A stretch of 64,000 bases of DNA from Cannabis sativa (taxonomy: Eukaryota > Streptophyta > Magnoliopsida > Rosales > Cannabaceae), in NCBI RefSeq assembly GCF_029168945.1, contig NC_083604.1, positions 11,834,812-11,898,811 of the forward strand, written 5' to 3'. Shown here one piece after another: positions 25,870-38,283 of the stretch (its first letter is position 1; every line of letters begins with the position of its first letter). The position numbers and the translations under genes were made by a program. Below the pieces are notes generated by a model, which saw nothing but the letters and a program-made list of their open reading frames with translations, made no database searches and was not told where the DNA came from.

Positions 25870-26249
25870 TCTAATTTTTTATCGGGAGATCTAGTTGCTT
25901 AGTCTTGGTGGTTGGTTGATTCTCTTCAATTTGATTATTTTCTAATTAAAGTTTTATTTTATTTTTTGATGTTTTTTTCAGGAGGAACTCCAGTATTTAA
26001 ATGAGTTTGGAGCGTCGTTTGAAGATATTATAGTTTTATTGTCTAAATTTTCGGGGGCAGTTTTGTCCTATGGGGCTCGCTCTAAGTCTTTAGCGCCCAT
26101 GGTTGGCAAAGCATGCTCTGCGGTTAGATGATGAGCTATCCGGGTTCGAGGAGGTTCCAACGCCGGTGGCAGACGTGGGCGTCGTAAATTCAAGAGTGAT
26201 TTTAATCACTTTCTCAAAAAAAAAAAAAAAAAAAAAAGTACTTTGATTA

Positions 26250-26954
26250 TGAATCAATTTTAGTTCTTTATTTTTTTATTTGTTTTATCTTTTCTAAAGT
26301 AAGGTCAAAAATATATATTTTTTTTTAAAATTCAGTGTCATAGAATATAATAAATATATATTCAAAAATAGTATAACTGATTATTTTATAACTAAAAGTA
26401 TTTTTGTAAAAGAATATTTCAATTTTAGGGTCATAATTATAATCTCTTAAAAAAATACAAGTTCTGAAATAATTTTCTTAAAAACGTAAGATCAAACTTT
26501 TAAACATACATATGATCCAAATAGTAATTTTTCAAAACACAGGATTAGACTTTAATTTTTGAAATTGTACAAATGATATTCTAGAATCTCATCATGGTTG
26601 GAAACTTCATTATTACTCAATATTTTATTTTAAATTTTTGAAATAGCATGCAATACTTGGTATATTTGTGTATTTAGGATATAATTTATGTTATAATATT
26701 CGACAGCTCTATTATATATTCACAATTGGTAACATGGTTAAGAATTCACTGTTTGGTCAAAAAAAATTAATACTATTTTCATTCTAATTAGGTGGATATA
26801 TTAAACATAAGCATGTACACACATATGAGAACCGATTCCAAATCCATTGAAAAAATTGTATTAACTAAAAAACAACACTGTCATATAGCTATATATATTA
26901 CAACAAATGAGTACTAATTTATAACATTGTTATTGAAATATATAATCAGAAACA
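26250..26954 (+). promoter_or_regulatory. Upstream region of the HIPP gene
   Basis: About 700 bases of AT-rich sequence between the retroposed repeat and the HIPP start codon. A TATA-like GCTATATATATTAC lies at 26887-26900, about 60 bases before the ATG, the only clear core-promoter candidate. No other motif can be supported by eye. Confidence 0.35.
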
Positions 26955-27896
26955 ATGTGTGAAGAAATTGTTTTGAAAGTATATATGCATTGTCCTGGTT
27001 GCAAAGACAAAGTATACAAATGTTTGAGATGTTTAGAAGGTACGCAATAAAAGTTCTTTCATCCATCAAATAGCTTTTAGCTCTTCTATCAAAACACAGT
27101 CGTTTAATTTGTTATTATATGTGTTTTATTTACACTATATAACTTGAATTTAGGAGTTGAAGATGTTGTGCTTGATAGTGAGAAACATATAGTAATAGTA
27201 AGAGGGAAAAGGGCTAACCCAATTCAAGTTTTGGAAAAACTTAGAAAGAAATATAGTCAAAATGTTAAGCTTATCTCTCCAATACCAAAACCCGAGAACA
27301 ATGAAGACAATCAAGAAATTGTAGAAGATCAGGTATGGCCCATTTACATATTTCTCATTTTTGTTTATAATTTTGAAATTTTACAATTTTTTAACCCTTG
27401 CTGAATTTGTTTATTTGTTAATATTATCTTGATTTTCTAATAGCCCAAGTTGAAGGTGATATTGCTAAAAATGAATATGCATTGTCAAGGCTGTGTAGAT
27501 GATATTAAGAGAGATTTGGAGAGGATGAGAGGTAGGTATATAAATATAAATAATTTGGACATTTGAATTTTCTTTCTTTTCTAAGATAACTAGGATTTGA
27601 TTTTTGTCTTCACAGGAGTTTTAACAGTGGTTCCAGATATGGAGAACTCATTGGTGACAGTAAGGGGAATTGTTGATGCATCAAAATTAGTTGAATACAT
27701 AAAGAAAAGACTTGGAAGAAATGCTGAGATCTTGAAACAAGAAACTGAAGAAGTAAAAGCAGCCTATTATTGTTGCAATATAAGTCCAATAAGGTCAAAC
27801 TCATCACAACAGTGTTATCCACACTCCTCTGCTCAATGCCTTTGCATCACTAACATGTTTAATGATGAAAATCCTTTCTCATGTTCCATAATGTGA
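26955..27896 (+). CDS. Heavy-metal-associated isoprenylated plant protein (HIPP), two HMA domains
   Basis: Four exons join in frame to 210 residues: 26955-27039, 27154-27332, 27444-27531 and 27616-27896, all with GT-AG introns. Residues about 3-66 form one heavy-metal-associated domain with M11-HCPGC (Cys13, Cys16). Residues about 90-155 form a second with MHCQGC (Cys102, Cys105). Each domain is split by a phase-1 intron at the same relative place, just after the first helix, which suggests an old domain duplication. The protein ends CSIM, a CaaX box, so farnesylation and membrane or nuclear attachment are expected. The family binds Cu, Zn or Cd ions and acts in metal homeostasis, stress and pathogen responses. 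The ATG at 26955 is the first that gives a complete domain. No lesion is seen, although the gene sits among transposons. Confidence 0.9.
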
Positions 27897-28560
27897 TTTT
27901 ATTTTATTTTGTTTTTATTTTCTTATCACTTCATGTGTGTAACGCTTGATAATTATATCACCATTTATATGAAGCCTCTTTCCAAAAGAGGGTGTTTTGG
28001 ACTAATTACCTAGCTTACATTTCTCTTCTAATTTTTTTTCTTACACTTATGTCTTCTATTTATGTTGTCAGAAGTAACGTCTTTTTTTTCCTTAATAAAG
28101 CCTTTTAAAAGAGCTATGATTTGAAATGAACACCATTTATATTGAGTTGGACTAGCTGTTATCCAAGCCATAGCTGTGATTATTTTGACCACATATTTTA
28201 AGAGAAAATATACAATACAAAACACATTCTTTAATATGTTTCTCATTCTGGAGAAAACGGTATATTTGTGCCATTTATGTATAGAGATATGAATATGAAA
28301 GCAACAAGATTCTACAAGCATTCATAGGCAGAACGAAAGGAAGGTCTGATCCACTAAACCAGGAGCTGAACTAGCTATAAACATTCCTCCTTTGCGGGGC
28401 CATGGCCCCTTTAATATTTTGGTTTATTAAAATAAATATATTTTAATCTTATTTTCCATTAATCATATTTACTATATCATTTGGGATCCTTATTAGTGAT
28501 CGAAAGTATATTCTTATTAACTGATGAAAACAGAATATATGTATATATATACAAAGCTTA
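27897..28560. other. 3' flank of the HIPP gene
   Basis: AT-rich. A possible poly(A) signal AATAAA lies near 28095. The minus-strand frame at 28028-28321 has no family resemblance and I treat it as chance. GCGGGGCCATGGCCCC near 28396 is a short palindrome without clear role. Confidence 0.4.
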
Positions 28561-29760
28561 AGAACCATGAGGTTGTTACGATTCCAGCTAAGCCTAACGC
28601 AATTAGACTAACAGTATAACCAACTAACAATAACTAATTGTCAAGAAGACTAATACTCCTCGTCAAGATGAGGTGTAGAGATTGATGAAACTTATGTTGG
28701 ACAATAAAAAATTGAATTGAGATGGAAAGATTGCTTTGGTCATGATCATTCATAGTCAAAAGATATATAAATGGATAGTATTGAATGAATGAAATCAGCT
28801 CAAATTGAGACTAATGAAATGGTGCAATATTTATACTTGGAAATCAAGATTTATAGCAGAGGATACAATCATTAAAAAGCTTACACGTAGCAAAGATATT
28901 TTCTAAAAGAGAAATCATTAATGAAATCTATGCTATGGGTATAAAGGACAGCTGGATGGAATAATCATTGGGATTTCCACATTTCCATAAACTTTGGAGG
29001 TAGAGGAAGGACTATAATGCCCCTACATTTCATCTCGTGACTAGGGGTGAGCAACAGTCGGTTTGGTCAATTTTTTACATAAAAAAAGAAAAATCAAAAT
29101 TCGGTTTTCAGTTTTCATGGTTATAATCCAAAACTGACCGACCATTATATAAATGTAAAAAAAAAAATGACCGTTTTAATCCACGGTTTGATCGGTTTAA
29201 ACCGACCAAATCGAGTTTTATATTTTTTTTTTAAGAAAATAAGTTTTTCAATTTTCTATAATTATTTGAAAACTAAAAAAAATAGATTATTGTATTAAAT
29301 ATCATATAATTTAAGAAGAAAATTTTCTTAGTTAAATAAATAATGTAAAATAAACTCTTTTAAATTTACTCAAATTATTTGTGCTACTAATACGGTAATG
29401 AGTTATATTAAAAAAACTCGTATTATTTTATGAATGTGTGTATATAATACGTAAATACATCAAATTATAATAAAATAAAGCAATAAATAATTAAGACTTT
29501 AATAAAAAAGATAAAAAGTAAAACTAGTTTAATAAAATTGTATATTAAATATGTATAAAAATAATTATATTATATATGTATATTGTATCATATATATGTT
29601 CGGTCGGTTTTCTATTGACACTAAAATCGACCGTGTTAAGGCATTTTTAACCGAAGGCGATTTTTTTAGTTTTTCAGTTTTTTTCGGTGTTCAGATGGCG
29701 GTGTACTTGATTTGGTCAGTTTCTTGAATTTTTTGCTCACCCCTACTCGTGACACCACCC
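28560..29760 (-). repeat. Probable 3' LTR remnant of a copia element, split by a hAT element
   Basis: On the minus strand the copia RNase H relic at 29808-30057 is followed by a purine-rich CACTTGAGGGGTGGTG (near 29755-29775) and then TGTCACGAG, which looks like a polypurine tract and the start of a 3' LTR. The LTR would run left to somewhere near 28560. The hAT insertion at 29042-29745 lies just inside its start. The far end and a second LTR were not found. Confidence 0.4.
29042..29745. mobile_element. Non-autonomous hAT element (704 bp)
   Basis: The ends are perfect 13-base inverted repeats, TAGGGGTGAGCAA and TTGCTCACCCCTA, and an 8-bp target duplication CTCGTGAC flanks them (29034-29041 and 29746-29753). 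The 8-bp duplication and the TAGGG-type end are typical of hAT elements. Subterminal regions hold many ACCGACC/GGTCGGT words in both orientations, as transposase-binding repeats often do. There is no coding capacity. Confidence 0.92.
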
Positions 29761-29807
29761 CTCAAGTGAAAGGGTGAAGAAGTCACCCAGAGCTTGTCAA
29801 CGAGATA

Positions 29808-30057
29808 CTAGAATCGTGAATGGAACAAACCTTTTGTGAGGCAATCGACAATCTGATCATTGGATGGGACATAGTGAATTTTTAGGTGCTTCCCTAAAAC
29901 TTTGTCTCGAACAAAATGTACATCTAGCTCAATGTGCTTTGTCCTAGTGGGGTACACGGGATTTGGAATAAGTGCATTAGCGCTCATACTATCACACCTG
30001 ATCACAGGCACAACAAGAAGCTTAAATATCATCTCTTTCAACAGCTCTTGAATCGTT
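29808..30057 (-). pseudogene. Copia RNase H C-terminal relic
   Basis: On the minus strand the frame reads TIQELLKEM, VVPVIRCDSMSANALIPNPV, RTKHIELDVHFVRDKV and YVPSNDQIVDCLTKGLFHSRF. This is the end of copia RNase H, including the HIE/D-HFVRD and ADxLTK-like motifs. Homology stops abruptly near 30057, where unrelated GC-richer sequence begins. The rest of the element is absent. Confidence 0.85.
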
Positions 30058-31760
30058 TTGTCCAGTGGTTGAACATGCCTTACGGCTAGACTTCTGGGCA
30101 CCCTTGCCCGAAGGCCGAAGTGGAGGTGGAGTCTTCCAAAGTGGAGGATCAATAATCATCAGCTGGCCAGCCAGTGCAAACCCAGGAGAAAGGGGAGGTA
30201 ATGAGGACCCTACAACATCACTAGACCGGGTGGTCCGGGCCACCTTGGCCTTGGGATGACCTGAAGCTCCACCCAAGGGCTCTCCAGCAAGAACTCTCAG
30301 TCTGGAAGCCATATCTGCAAAAAGAAAGTGACAAAGTTAGAATACAAGTTACAAGTATTCAATACTAGAAAAAAGTAGAAAAGTTAGTATTATCAACTAT
30401 CAACTACCATCATCCTCAAATAAGGAATCATCTGAATTTCTAGCAACAACCTTGCCCTTGCCTTTAGACGTAGGCAGAGGGCAAGTAGGCCTGGAAAAAT
30501 CATGGCCTTTGGGCCTAATCAAAATAGTGGCATTGCCAATGGTGCCTCCGCGAGCCAAGCGTTGGCGGAGGGCCTTCTCTGTTTCTTTCCATGTTCCTTG
30601 TAATCCTGGAGAGGGGGATATCATCATCCATGTCAGGAGTACGCCCACCTCCTATGAAATTCTCTTCTATCACTGGGACTTCATCTGGGCCTCCAGACAG
30701 GCCTTGAACTCCCGCAACTCCAGACTTTGGAGGGTATAGACTATGCCTCTGAAAGTTGGCTTCACAAGCCAACCTCAGTATATTCCTCCTAGCGACTGGG
30801 AGGGATTAAATTTGATTAGCTCTATCCCGCATTTGGAGAGTGGGGACGGAGCGTGTGTAGGTTGGCACTCTCTAGAAGCGATGGCAGACTTGATGGATGT
30901 CCCAGGCAATAAAATAATTCCTGACATATCCTCCCACTTTGGACAAGGTCGTGCTGTTAGTGTCGCCCAACCACTGATAGCCTATCTGGCTAAAGTAAAA
31001 GTATCATGTCCGATTCTACTACGAAACAAATTTTAGCTCAAAAAAGTATCCTATCTCATAGGGGGAGGGTTGACGCCAGCCTAACTCAACATAGAGAACG
31101 AACATACTTTATACCTTTCTGTGTGAATTGAGTTGGGCACACTTTGAAGTATATGGCGATATCTTTGAAGTAAGGATGTAGGGGCAACACTGCTCCCTAC
31201 TCTATATGGCGCTTTAACCATAACATCCAGTTGAAGGCTAATCGATGTGGTCGTTGGTCTCTCAAAGGCATGTCACATTAGACATCTCCCACCAGTCCAC
31301 TTTCCTTAATCTTGTCAAGTGTCTGAGTGCTGATAGAGGATGGAGGAGAGATCCAACGGTCATGCTGCTCTCCATAATCAAGAGCTTAAGGCTATGATGC
31401 CTCCTCTAGAAAATGGTCCACTCCGACCTTAGAAAGTTGGCCAAGGCTATTCAAGGGTCGCCTGGCCTCATCATATGAACCTGGAGAGCTATTGAGGAAA
31501 ATAAAGCATGTCCTGTACTGTCTCCACTTGACAGGCACAACCTCCTCGATCTCAGATTCATTATCCAAGCTCTCCACATCTCGATCATCCATGGGCTTGA
31601 CCATAGATGTTTCAGCCTGGCCAGCCCCCGACTCTCTATCATCTAGAGGTTGTGCAGCCTCCTCAACTATACCAATTCTCCCTCTGGTCACCAGTCTAGA
31701 AATATAAGGGTCATGAGGTGGTGCTCTGTGACATGTCTGCTTGACTCTCAGCATAATGAA
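30058..31760 (-). pseudogene. Unidentified GC-richer coding-like segment
   Basis: This stretch is clearly less AT-rich than its surroundings and has several overlapping open frames. On the minus strand two adjacent frames join through a plausible intron. The exon ending SKGKGKVVARNSDDSLFEDDG stops before GTAG near 30407. An acceptor CTTTTTGCAG lies near 30313 and leads into MASRLRVLAGEPLGG. A third frame at 31392-31754 is rich in Asp, Glu and Arg. Low-complexity, charged and Pro/Ser-rich text of this kind is common in the gag-proximal parts of plant gypsy elements, but I recognise no domain. It is broken by frame changes and probably dead. Confidence 0.35.
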
Positions 31761-32046
31761 CCACTACTAACCTCAAGATTGCTCGAGGAGATGCTAGAGG
31801 AATGAACTAGACACTAGTCCTCAAAGGGAAGACCAACTAAATCTTTGTCGACACGGTTGTCACCTCCCCCAACTGTGACTTGGGATCATCTACACACATA
31901 AGACAAGGGGAGGTGAGCAACCTGACAAAGCGACAAAGTATAGACAAAATTCTGGTCAATCATACCCAAGGGTACTTGCCAAAAAATTTCATTGTACAAG
32001 GCTGGATAGCAGTGAAGTACAGTCTCAAGTGTAAAACTTGGACAAA
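31761..32046. other. Spacer, nothing recognisable
   Basis: A short stretch between the GC-richer relic and the next LTR. No frame, repeat or signal could be supported. Confidence 0.3.
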
Positions 32047-33382
32047 TGCTAAGTCTTAAGTTGAGCATTTTTTAGGTTATTTTTAGTCTTAATTTTAGTA
32101 TATTTTTAATTAAGTTTTAATTATGTTTGGAGCATTTTCACGCTTGTTATCTTTTATTTTTGCAGATTTAAAATAGAAGAAGATTAGAAAAATATCAGAG
32201 AAAAAGATGGGAAAAAAGATAAAAATATCACGATATTTAAAATAGAGAAAATTGTGCAAGAAAATAAAACTGAAATTTCAAGCCTGAATTCGACTATCCT
32301 CTGATTATATTTTGGAAAAAGTCAAAACATAAAAGTTCTAGATCTCTCTTTTATCTTTCCGGAACATCTTGAATCGTCTAATTCTGAGCAATATCGAGAG
32401 AGTTATGACTAAAATACTATCAGTCAATGCAGTAGAAAAAATATCTCGTTTGAGGTTTCCCAAAAATTTAAATTCGAATGGGAATTTAAACATGTGCGTT
32501 TTTTCCATCTTTTTAGGCCTTCAATGCCTATATAAAGGGAAGAAGGGAGTTGATTTCAGCAAGCAATTTTAGAGAGAAAAACAGAGAGAATACAGATGCA
32601 AAGTGGAGAGATCAACTGCAATATTGGAGGCATTCTTCAGAGGGTTTTTAGCATTCTTCTCTTCTCTATTTTCATCTCTTTTCTTAAAGTTAATATGTGT
32701 GATTGTGCTCTCATAAACATGAGTAGCTAAATACTTTATTAGGGTTAGATGAATATTGTTTAACATTGTTTATGGTTTTAATATAATTTATTTTCCCCCT
32801 AATTTCTATGTATTCTATTTTATTTGTGCTTAATTACTTTTAATTGCCTGATCACCAATTAACTGTTTATGATTTTGATGCGAGATTTGAGAAGTGAGTG
32901 TCAATTATGCTATAGTAGAATAGGACTGAATTTCGATATAGGACGAGAGTACCTATATGGTTTAGATAGCTTATAGGATTTCTGTGTTTAATGCATGTTG
33001 CATGTTAAATTTATCACGAGAGTAGAAAGTTTGCATGTAATTGAGATTTATATATCTGAGAAGACTATAAATTACCTTAGTAAACCTGCTATTGCATAGA
33101 AATTAACATTAGGAAAATAATCATATTAGGCCATAATCAATAGATACAATTGAAATCGAAGCCCTAATTTTTATTAACTGTTTGTTTCCTTAAATTGTTT
33201 CTCCTATCACTGTTTTTATTATTTTTCTAGTTTTAACCTATTCTTAATTTTTATTTAACCAAATAGAAGTAAAAGTTTAATTTTAACGTACTTAACTACA
33301 ATCCTTGTGGGATCGACCTCACTCCTGGTGAGTTTACTACTTGTAATGATACGTACACTTGCGTGTGCAAAATATCACAACA
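32047..33382 (+). repeat. Gypsy-like LTR (probably solo or truncated)
   Basis: It starts TGCTAAGTCTTAAG and ends TATCACAACA. The end region GGGATCGACCTCACTCCTGG, GAGTTTACTACTTG and GTACACTTGCGTG is typical of the 3' end of Tat/Athila-type gypsy LTRs. TATATAAA stands at 32529-32536. I could not confirm a target duplication, and the left edge may lie a few bases off. Confidence 0.55.
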
Positions 33383-33385
33383 GCA

Positions 33386-34393
33386 TTCGACTATAATAGA
33401 CTCATCGTTAAGTTTCATACATAGTTTATAAGGGAACCATGTATGAGACTAAGGTTGTATATGCCTACAAGGCCATGACGGGATTCTTGTCAAGGTCAAA
33501 AGAGGATAGACAACTGGCCACCCGCTTGGAACCAAGGCCTCGGCCGCCTAGGGTTCCCAAGCTTTAAGAGGGCCGGCCAGGGTCCCATAACCCAGTTAAG
33601 AATCGGCCAGGGTCACCAAACCCAGGCATGAATCGGCCAGCTTCTAGGGTGAAACCCTAGAACCGGCCAGCCCTCATGAAAAAACCCTAGGGCCTGTCAA
33701 GTCTCAAACAAGACCCCTAGGGCCGACCAAGGTTAGTTTTGGATCAAAATGTGTGTTTTTCAAAACTCGAACGTGTTCTCCGTGACTCGAAGAATCAAGA
33801 ATCACAACAAAATTGAATCTTTTTTGTCAAGAAATCACAAATTATGCATTCTAAACTATCATGCAGATCAAAATGCCAAAAAAATTACAATGTTGCGTGA
33901 GAATCAAAGAATGTTCAAAGCATGAAAAAGCTTCAATACAACAATGGAAAATCCAAGTAAATAAGTAGAGAACGCGATTTGAAAGCTTACCCACTAGTAG
34001 AAACCTTCGATGAACATGGTGGAAAGCTTGGATTGTCGATACAAAGCAAAAATCTTAAGCGTTGGAGGAATATGGGGCATCGACCTCAATGGGAAATGAA
34101 GAGCTTTCTTTAGCTGCCTCTTTTCAAGAGAGACAATGAGAAGTGTGGGATGAGAAGTGAGTTGCACCAATAAGCTTAAATAGCTTCTAGTGGATCCCTC
34201 TCTCACTTACCATGCAGCATGCAAAAAATAACATGCAGAAATATTTTCAAATTTCTGCTAAGGGATGTGGTCAGACAAGTAAGAGCAAATATTTCAAAGA
34301 CTAAATACAATGCAAGGCCTGCCCAGTTAAGGCTCCATCAGTTCAAACTAAGCTAGAAAGTCCCTATCCATACAGACGTCCGCACAGAGACTT
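33386..34393. other. Non-coding interior next to a gypsy-like 3' LTR
   Basis: Likely the 3' interior of the element whose LTR starts at 34404. It contains the GGCCAG-rich cluster at 33540-33735 and no recognisable protein. The minus-strand frame at 33994-34206 has no family resemblance. Confidence 0.35.
33540..33735. repeat. Imperfect tandem array of CGGCCAG/CCCTAG units
   Basis: Repeated words GGCCGGCCAGGGTC, ATCGGCCAGGGTCACC, ATCGGCCAGCTTCTAGGG, ACCGGCCAGCCCTC and AACCCTAGGGCC, about 30-35 bases apart. Related GGCCAG words return near 34600-34680. GC-rich against an AT-rich background. Confidence 0.5.
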
Positions 34394-34403
34394 AAGGGGA
34401 AAA
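34394..34403 (+). promoter_or_regulatory. Polypurine tract
   Basis: AAGGGGAAAA directly before the TG of the following LTR, the expected position for the plus-strand primer of an LTR element. Confidence 0.5.
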
Positions 34404-35407
<1,004 letters not shown>

Positions 35408-35981
35408 ATATGTATTTTTTTTTTCTTTTTTAAGTAACTGATTTTTGTAATTGATATATCTTTTCATTACTTACGCATCATATGTTTGTTCACTTTTTAG
35501 TTGATTGTGATATGAAACCGTTTTCTTTATTAAATTATTGCTTTTGTTATTATATGTAACTCATCTTAAGATTTAGTTTTTAATTTGGTTAATCTACATA
35601 ACTGGTTTTTCGGTGTCATATTTTTAACTAGTTGATAAATATTATTGATTTCTCTTTGTCAAATTCTAAGGCCCAACTCCGGTGACAACTCCAATGTCTA
35701 ACTTCGGTGATAACTTCGATGTTTAACTACGGTGACTTTCAGTAGCGAAGACTTTTCTGACGATGATAATAATTTTGTCAACTATTATCATTCTATTTTC
35801 TATTTTTTATTGGGACTAATATTATGTTTTAGTGCATAGTGATTGCTTTGTGTGGTGGGTTGATAGTCGAGTCTTGAAACTTTTTTATAAATTTGTAACT
35901 CATTTTAATTTTAGTCTTGTGTGAGTCTTAATTATAGTAGTGGGTTGATGACCAAATCTTAAAATTTATGTAAAATTTATA

Positions 35982-36011
<30 letters not shown>
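35408..36011. other. AT-rich spacer
   Basis: No gene. A short array of CCGGTGACAACTCC / TTCGGTGATAACTTC / TACGGTGACTTTC units lies at 35670-35735. A TA run sits at 35983-36013. Confidence 0.4.
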
Positions 36012-36013
<2 letters not shown>

Positions 36014-37562
36014 GGACATATCTATGGTAGGTATATTGGTTTTGTCTCTATGGTGGAGAAGTTTTTACAACCATAGATAATAGATCTAATGGTGATAAAT
36101 TGACAAGTGTATAATAATAGCCAATATTTAGAGTCTAGTAGATTCTTTGTAAATTTATTTTTTAATAATATTCTAAAATTAAATAATAATTTATTAAATC
36201 AATTAATTAATATATTTTGACTCCTCAATTAATTAATACATTGTTTGTTTAGCATCTTTCTCTCTCTCTCCCTCCTCTTCTCACATAAATGAAATCGTTT
36301 CTTCCACCTCTCCCATTTTCCTTTCTTTCTGAAAATACTCCTATATGAGAATAAGAACACAAATTAAAAATAAATCTTAAAGTTTTAAAAGATATGGAAG
36401 ACGTCTTTTTTTTTAATAAAAAAAAAATAGAAGAAGAAGAAGATAATGATGTATTTTTTTCTCTTCATTTTTGTATTTTTCGACTAAAAATTTTAATAAA
36501 GACATGAGATCTTTAGTTATGTTTTAAGTCCAAATTTAAATTTTAACTCTTCCTTCATAAAACTTCTAATGGAAATATATTTTTTCTTAAATAAAGAACT
36601 TTTTTTTAATTATTGACTTCACAATAATGAAAAAAAAATGTCTACACATATAAGATGTATATAACGTATGACAACAACAAAGTTGAGATCTCTTATCTTG
36701 CTTTCATTGTTTTCTTAAAAGAATATCATTACCCTAACATTTACTGTACAGAGTACAATTCATACTCAAATTCAAATAAAATTTACAATCAAAATCCAAA
36801 TACATTAATACATAAATGCAAAGGAAACTAAACATTATTTCACAATCACCATTTTTGCTCAAGTGAAAGTAATTCTTTTGCCCAAAAATACCGAGAACTT
36901 TTTTGGGAAAAAAAAATAAGACAGATGAGGTTTTAGTTGTCTCATACCCATGCTAAATCACTTGGTTCATGAGTGGTTATCAAATTTTATAATAGAGATA
37001 AGTAATTGATAGAAAGGGTGGGAGAGTATGATTTGGCATTATCAATAAATCATTGTCATAGAAGAGGAGGCTCCCTAAAACCTCATAGGTCTCTGTCCCT
37101 TACTTCTTTGATGGTGTTGAGCATATATGAAACCCACAATAATGTGTGAAGCTTTGCCCCCATTGTCGACTCGCCCAAAAGCTTTGCTTAGCAGTGACGT
37201 CCGCCCTTACCGTTAACTCCCTCAGCTGCGAGCTCTGCCGTCTGTCATTGGCTCACTCATCTTGCTTTTCAAAAATCACAGAGAAATGAAAATTAGAGAG
37301 AAAGAGATGGAAATTGGAGATTAGGTTAATCGCTGAAGAAAGAAGGAGAGAGAGAACTGATATTTGTCTTTTCAATATTTTATATTATATAATCTAACCT
37401 TTTTTTTATTTATTTTGGATGTCTATATATTTAAAAATTAATATTTAATTTGATACACACTAGTACACCTTAAATATTGTGTACACTCAAAAGTCATGTG
37501 AAGGAAGGGTTAAGAAAAGGTCTCTATGCTATAGGAAGTGCATACCATAGAATTATTCTATA
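36012..37562. mobile_element. Candidate terminal-inverted-repeat element
   Basis: The left end ATAGGACATATCTATGGTA and the inverted right end ATAGAATAATTCTATGGTA agree at most positions, and the next about 25 bases stay loosely similar (both reach a TCTCTATGG/CATAGAGACC block). Both ends sit in TATATATA, so a target duplication cannot be judged. A GC-richer stretch at 37080-37265 could be captured host sequence. No transposase is seen. Confidence 0.35.
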
Positions 37563-37802
37563 TATATATATATTTTTATTATTTGTAACAAATTTTTTAA
37601 TCAAAAAATTAATTTTTCATAACATAAAATTAATTAATTATTAATTTATTATTTCAATCAAATTATTTTAATATTGCTTCGTATAAAAAAATATTTAGCT
37701 AAGATTCATTTTTTTTTTATTTTAGTATTTATTTTTTAAAAAAACAATTTTAATTTTTTTTATAACATTTTTTCTTATTTAAATTTTATTAGAATATTAT
37801 AA

Positions 37803-37925
37803 GGGAAATTTACACCCATTACTGCCTTTTTCATTTTTTTCACTTGTACTGTTGCACGGTCGTTTTAACTTTTATACTGTTTTTTATTTTTAAATTTTTT
37901 TGGCAGTATACTGCTTTTGGTTAGT
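37803..37925 (+). repeat. Left terminal region of the Mutator-like element
   Basis: Exact terminal 12 bases shared with the right end, followed by ATACTG-type words at four places. TTAACTTTTATACTGT near 37865 matches the right end in inverted orientation. Confidence 0.75.
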
Positions 37926-38283
37926 TATATTAATAATAGTTTTATGGCTTTACAAGTGTCACGATAGGGTTGTGCCACGTTTTTTTTAAAAAAAAAGGAA
38001 ATCATTTAAAAAAATTTGATTTGACGGTTTTGCAGCAGTTGTACTTTTATATTTTTTTTTTATTATTTTTTTCGAATATAAAAAATGTTTTTATACCCCA
38101 CTCCCCGTCACACTGTTCATCTTCTCCATCTTTCCGTTTTTCTTTTTCAGTTTCGAGTAGTGGGTGGTTTCATCCATTTCAAAAAAATTCACTTGTCATC
38201 CCACTTTCTCAAACTTCCCTCTCATTTCCCTTCCCCCCTATTTTTCTAATTTTTGTCTATAAATACCTTCATCCTAGCTTCTA

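Larger units (their letters stand above)
23303..26237 (+). mobile_element. A-tailed retroposed transcript with 12-bp target duplication
   Basis: The sequence ends in about 20 A residues (26216-26237). GTACTTTGATTA occurs right after the A run (26238-26249) and again at 23291-23302, which fits insertion by LINE machinery. The 5' part (23420-23590) is pyrimidine-rich and UTR-like. A splice-acceptor-like TTGTTACAG stands at 24249-24257, and another (T-rich, then TTTTTTTCAG) near 25981, followed by about 45 open codons. No known protein is recognised. The part from 24258 on recurs at 58394-61873. It could be a retroposed, unspliced non-coding RNA or the 3' part of an unknown retroelement. Confidence 0.65.
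24258..26237 (+). repeat. Dispersed 2-kb repeat, copy 1
   Basis: Direct repeat of 58394-61873 (after removing the hAT insertion there), clearly homologous along its length with small indels. Homology starts at GTTT directly after TTRYAG in both copies and ends in the A tail. The sequences upstream of the acceptor-like site are unrelated between copies. Confidence 0.85.

Noticed and set aside
24258..26237. Helitron as explanation for the dispersed repeat
   Set aside because: The copy ends in an A run with a target duplication rather than a CTRR end with hairpin, and no TC start was found.
28028..28321. Minus-strand 97-residue frame downstream of the HIPP gene
   Set aside because: No family resemblance, base composition like non-coding flank, and no conserved context.
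30743..31036. Plus-strand 97-residue frame
   Set aside because: It overlaps a better-supported minus-strand frame pattern in the same GC-richer segment and has no recognisable domain.
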